Origin: Micractinium sp. NFX-FRZ
Lineage: Eukaryota > Chlorophyta > Trebouxiophyceae > Chlorellales > Chlorellaceae
NCBI GenBank assembly: GCA_029339195.1
Contig: JAPTJF010000013.1
Coordinates: 1 to 64,000 of the forward strand
Length of the DNA stretch: 64,000 nt
Direction: 5' to 3'
The notes beneath the pieces are model-generated. The model ran no database searches, had not been told where the DNA came from, and saw only the letters and a program-made list of their open reading frames with translations. The number at the start of each line of letters is the position of its first letter. Position 1 is the stretch's first letter. Below are positions 59,801-64,000 of this stretch, piece by piece. A program made the position numbers and the translations under genes.

Positions 59801-62800
59801 CTCACCGTGTCAATGTACTTGGGCTGGCTCTGCTGGATGATGCGCAGCCCATTGGGCTCCTCGCGCTTCATCACCCACTTGATGCCCTGCATTGTGCGGA
59901 GCGTGCCAGGGCAGCAGTTAATGCAGCACTTGGTGCCCACAGGGCAGGCACTAGCAGGCATGGTGCATCTCCCCCTGCTCTCACGCCCCACGGGGCTCCT
60001 GCTTGCCTGCAGCTGCGGGTCGATCAGCAGCGGCCAGCGCGCTGTGGAGGTGATGATGGCGCCGTTCTCCACGGACAGCGAGTCAGTAGGCAGGCCCTCG
60101 TTTGCCCAGGTGGCCTGCGGTGCAGGGTAGCAGATCACATGCATGTTGAAAGACTGACCACGCAATGATGGAGGGCTGCGGCGAGCCAGGAGTGAGAAGA
60201 AGATTACTGTACATCATACACATCATGGCATGCACAACACAAGATGGCGCACAGCAGGCAGCTATGTACCTTGGTAGAGTCGTCGGTCAGCATGTCCAGT
60301 GGCTTCACACCCGGGGTGCAGGGGATACGGCGCTCCTGAATGTCTGGCATCCAGTTCTCCTGCAGGCAAACAAACCGAAAAGCAGTGTGTGGGTGCACAT
60401 GCATTGCTGACTGCACAACAGGTCCGAGGTCAAGCCATGTATCTCATTCATTCATGCGCATCCCGCTCACCTCTGCCAGCTCGTGGCGCAGCTCTGCGTT
60501 GAAGGCACCAGAGTAAGTCACGAAGGTTGAGCTCAGCAGCACGTCCCCAACCAAGTTGCCCTCGGTGGTGGCCATCTGCTGAATGCTCTCCGTCCAGCGA
60601 CTGTACTCGCCAGCCAGACCAGTGATGAGGCGCTGAGCAAGCGCCGCCTTGTTGGCAGTGCGCTCCGCCTGTTGTTCAGGGAGGCGGGGCAACACGAAGC
60701 AAAGCGACAGCCTGAATGCTAGCGCCCTCAGTTTGAACCACCATTGCACTGCCACATGCCAGTGCTAAGCAGACAAACAGTAGAGCTTCCACCGTGGCGC
60801 ACGCTATACATCTTCCACCCGCACAGCGCATTTGGCTTGCCTGCGCAACGGCATTGTTCTTGTCCTCAGTGGCCTTCATCAACGACTCCTCAAGCAGCGC
60901 CACGCGGTCTTGCAGGTCCTTGACCTTGGCACGGATGCCGGTGAGCTTCTTGTTTGCACCGTCCAAGCGCTTGTTGGCGTCGGCCAGTGCAGCACGCTTG
61001 GGGGCCACCACCTGGACGTGGGGAGGTGCAAAGCGTTCAGGTGGAGTGCAGGATGCCGGGACAGGCAGGCATTGCAACTACAACACGCGAAGCAATCAGG
61101 TTTGTGTTTTTTATTAATACCTGATAGATGCGGAAGTACTTGCAGATGTTGATCACCCAGCCACTCAGGCCGGCAGCGGCCGAGGACTTGGTGCGGATGT
61201 AGTCAGGGCGGAAGTTGGGGTTGGACAGGTAGTCCCGCTCCACCCGGTCCACGCATGCCACTACAAACTCAAGAGAGTAGGCAGTAATTAGGAACAGACG
61301 GTGTGGCAAACCATCCTTCCTTGGCCGCTGCTCCATCCACCGTGGCATCAACGCACGCACGCACACACAGCTGCAGCCTGCTGTGCTCACCTGGGATGTT
61401 GTCCTTGTCAAAGCTAAGCAGGGACTTGAGGAAGGCATCCACGTTGCCCATGAACTTCTTGCCCGCATTCCAGCTGCACAAACAAAGGAGAGGCTTGGTC
61501 AGCTCGTTTGTCACCCTTTTTGCAACAGAGTACACAGATGCATGGGGTGCAACAGCCAGCACACGAATATCGCACCACCGCTACCTGAGATCCTTGGGAA
61601 TGTTGCCGCCGCTCGCACACAGCACCATGCATGCGCCCAGAACTTGCACAATCTCCGCGGCAGGGGAGCCGAACGACTTGAGCTCTCCAAGGCTCGCTGC
61701 ACAACATCAACGGGTGTGGGGTCGCACGATGAGGCATAAGAGCAGAGTTCAAACCCCATGCCGCCGGACGGCAGGTGAACAAAGTTGAGAAGGCTGAACC
61801 ATGCACCTGAATGCATGCAATAGCTAGGCACCGTCAGGACATATCAACTCGGAGCCCTTCCTCCTGTCCCCCGAGTGCCCATTTCAAACCTTTATCGAGC
61901 GAGTTGAGCGCAGCCTCAGCTTCCTACAGAGTGGATCAAGGCACAGGTATTCTGGAATGAGCAGGGTTGCCCGTCTGACTAAGTGGGATTCCAGCAGCCG
62001 GGCAAAAACATCTGCACCTAACGCTGCAACACATGCATTGCAGGAACAAACCTGGATGATGGGCTCGGCCGCGGCAAGGTCACGGGAACACTCCTCCTGG
62101 AATGAGGTAACCTCTGTCTGCAGCGCGGCTGCTGCCTCCTCATCCTCGCGTGACTTTTCCACCTCCTCGTCCACTTTAGCTTTCTCCTGGCCAATGGACT
62201 CAATCAGCGCCTGCAGGCGATGTATGCAACTCATACAAGTCAGCTTTGAAGTGGAGAACGCATGGCGAGCAACGCTGGCATGCACCCCTCGACCTTCCGG
62301 GTTGCACAATGAAAGCATCGACACACCTGGGTTGTGGCCTTCTTCTCCTCCACAATAATCTGCTCCTCCTGCAGGTTCTTCTGCAGCTCCTCTACCGCAG
62401 ACGATGCCTGCAGATGAGGAATGGGCAGCCAGGTTTGTGACACGGAAAGGCTCTGGTATCTCCGTCCATCCTGAGCAACAGTTGTGCACATATGGCATAT
62501 GCACAGTTCACCCACCGAGGTGATCTTGTCCACACCGCTCTCCAGCCGCAGCTTGGCCTGTGCAAGCTGACCGCGCTTCTTCTCCAGCAGCTGCTTGTAG
62601 AGCGAGATAAGCTCCAGGTACGATTTGGGGGTGGTGTAGTTGTGGCGCCGGAACATCTCGTGGTACCTGGATCGCAATGGCAAGAAAGGTGTGAGTGGTG
62701 CTGAGCATTCCCTGCGTCTGCTCAAACATGCTCTTGCATCGGACCATTTGCCAGACATGGACAACATCAGCCACTCCCACTGCTTGACTTCTCGCATGAC

Positions 62801-64000
62801 CCCGCCTCACTTGCGGCTGGCGGCGGTGACAGACTGGTGCGCAAAGGCCATGTGTTGAGCCACGCTCTCACGCAGCGTCTCTGACAGGTCGGGCACGTCT
62901 GCCAGGAAGCGGCGAGCGACATTGACCAAGGCATCCTGGGGCCATGGGTGGAACCTGCCAGGGTAAATGGGCCAGAGAATACACTAACCACAAGTGTTCA
63001 AACAATTGGGCCAGAGAACATCCAAAACATTTGTTCAAACAGGAATGCATGCACAGCGCCTGCCAGGCTCTCCCCCCAACCGCCTGACACGCCGGCTCAC
63101 CAGTCAAACACCGTACAGTTGACCAAGGCCGGGAACTGGCGAGCGCGAATTCTAAAGGAGTCGCCCACAGGACTGAAGCACAGCACGACGTGCAGATTCT
63201 TGCGGACCTGCATTGTGGGGGTCCATAGAAGGCGTGTTGCATACCCTACTTGGCACCACTGCTGCCCGGCTGCCAGCTTCCAACGGGCACATACATATAT
63301 GCTCCACCCCAGCACAGCAGGTGCCCTGCACTCACCCGCTCAATGAAGAACTGCCAGCAGTTCTCAGGGGTATCAACGAGGCCTGCAGCCTTGACCTCGT
63401 TGCGCACCTGCAGGTGACCATGGGCGGGCACAACAGGCACTGAGATTAACTTTTGCGCTGAGCAGCACGTGCAGCCCTGCAGTCTTGCCCAGCCGGGGGC
63501 GCTCCCAGAGATACGCACCGCATTGCAGAAGCCGTCCTTGTCCTCTTGGGTGCAAAGGTCGGGGATGTCACCATTGGCCAGCAGGTCGTTAATGTACACC
63601 AGGAAGTGCTCCTTCACAATCTGCAGAGATGCAGGGGAAAGTCATGTCAGGGGTGGATGCGTGTGTGTTACACGCAAAAAAATTAATTTCAATGGCTTTC
63701 AACAAGGAGTGCAGCTTTCGCACCCATTGGCAAACCCAATTCACTGCACTTGAGAGCACCTCGATGCATTGTCGGGACGCACCTGCTGGTCAGTCATCAG
63801 CAGCACAATCGGCACGCCCTTGGCGCCGGCTTTCTGGTACAGGCTCAGCAGATCCTGCACAGAGGGCCACGCAAGGTACATGTGAATAATGGGTACTGCT
63901 CGTGCCAAAGCAGCAGCAACGGCAGTTGCGTGGGCACATGCAAAATAACAGATTGCACGCTCTACGTACCGCCCTGAACTCGTTCATTCCGTAGACAGAG
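53875..64000 (-). CDS. Axonemal dynein heavy chain, C-terminal part (5' end outside window)
   Basis: ATP-driven motor of flagellar dynein arms; the gene enters from the right edge within the AAA4 region. Seen in order: NCTVFDW, coiled-coil stalk ([20 protein letters not shown]), the microtubule-binding region around [20 protein letters not shown] and [16 protein letters not shown], return coil ([16 protein letters not shown]), AAA5 ([20 protein letters not shown]), AAA6 ([25 protein letters not shown]) and the C-terminal domain ([52 protein letters not shown]). The apparent stop after CPVYTT is not real: ACCAC|GTAAGC is a donor, and a further exon at 53875-53989 supplies [20 protein letters not shown] and [13 protein letters not shown], the expected dynein tail. 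An exon near 54410-54500 reads [19 protein letters not shown]. It resembles the outer-arm beta class (DNAH9/11/17-like); the class call is tentative. Confidence 0.93.

Overview
This window is nuclear DNA from a green alga (Chlorophyta, probably a core chlorophyte). The evidence is: short coding exons split by many GT-AG introns; plastid-type genes (phytoene synthase, chloroplast omega-6 desaturase, a chloroplast S1-type ribosomal protein); an A-type PSTAIRE cyclin-dependent kinase; a plant-like IRE1; an axonemal dynein heavy chain, so the lineage has or recently had flagella; and TGTAA poly(A) signals downstream of most stop codons. No species can be named from sequence alone. All gene models were assembled by eye from reading frames, splice sites and family conservation, so internal exon edges are approximate unless stated.

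Layout, left to right. 1-1053: flank with no recognised gene and one perfect hairpin. 1054-3952 (-): chloroplast S1-domain ribosomal protein, divergent from 4161-10536 (+), an organelle-type threonyl-tRNA synthetase. 10933-11680 (-): ribosomal protein L29e. 12891-16174 (-): plastid omega-6 desaturase FAD6. 16761-~20312 (-): phytoene synthase. 20852-23303 (-): ribosomal protein S3. 24113-27010 (-): UTP15, divergent from 27626-30551 (+), CDKA. 30861-35171 (-): PP2A scaffold subunit A, divergent from 35958-42335 (+), cullin-4. 42700-50220 (-): IRE1 sensor kinase/RNase, divergent from 50539-53740 (+), RAD18. 53875-64000 (-): 3' part of an axonemal dynein heavy chain that runs off the right edge.

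Two themes stand out. First, the IRE1 gene appears to encode the ER-stress sensor with a long Ala/Gln-rich linker and a pair of plant HUA1-type CCCH zinc fingers spliced in phase onto its C-terminus. Second, many introns carry diverged tandem copies of the adjacent exon edge together with its splice site. I found such decoy exon starts or donors in five genes (ThrRS, CDKA, CUL4, IRE1, RAD18). One ThrRS intron has three successive CAG|GT copies resembling recursive-splicing sites. This looks like a genome-wide habit of growing introns by local duplication across exon-intron junctions.

Functionally the window mixes organelle translation (S1, ThrRS), plastid lipid and carotenoid synthesis (FAD6, PSY), cytosolic ribosome making (L29, S3, UTP15), cell-cycle, phosphatase and ubiquitin control (CDKA, PP2A-A, CUL4, RAD18), ER stress (IRE1) and motility (dynein). 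There is no sign of an operon, virus, transposon gene, tRNA, rRNA or CRISPR array.
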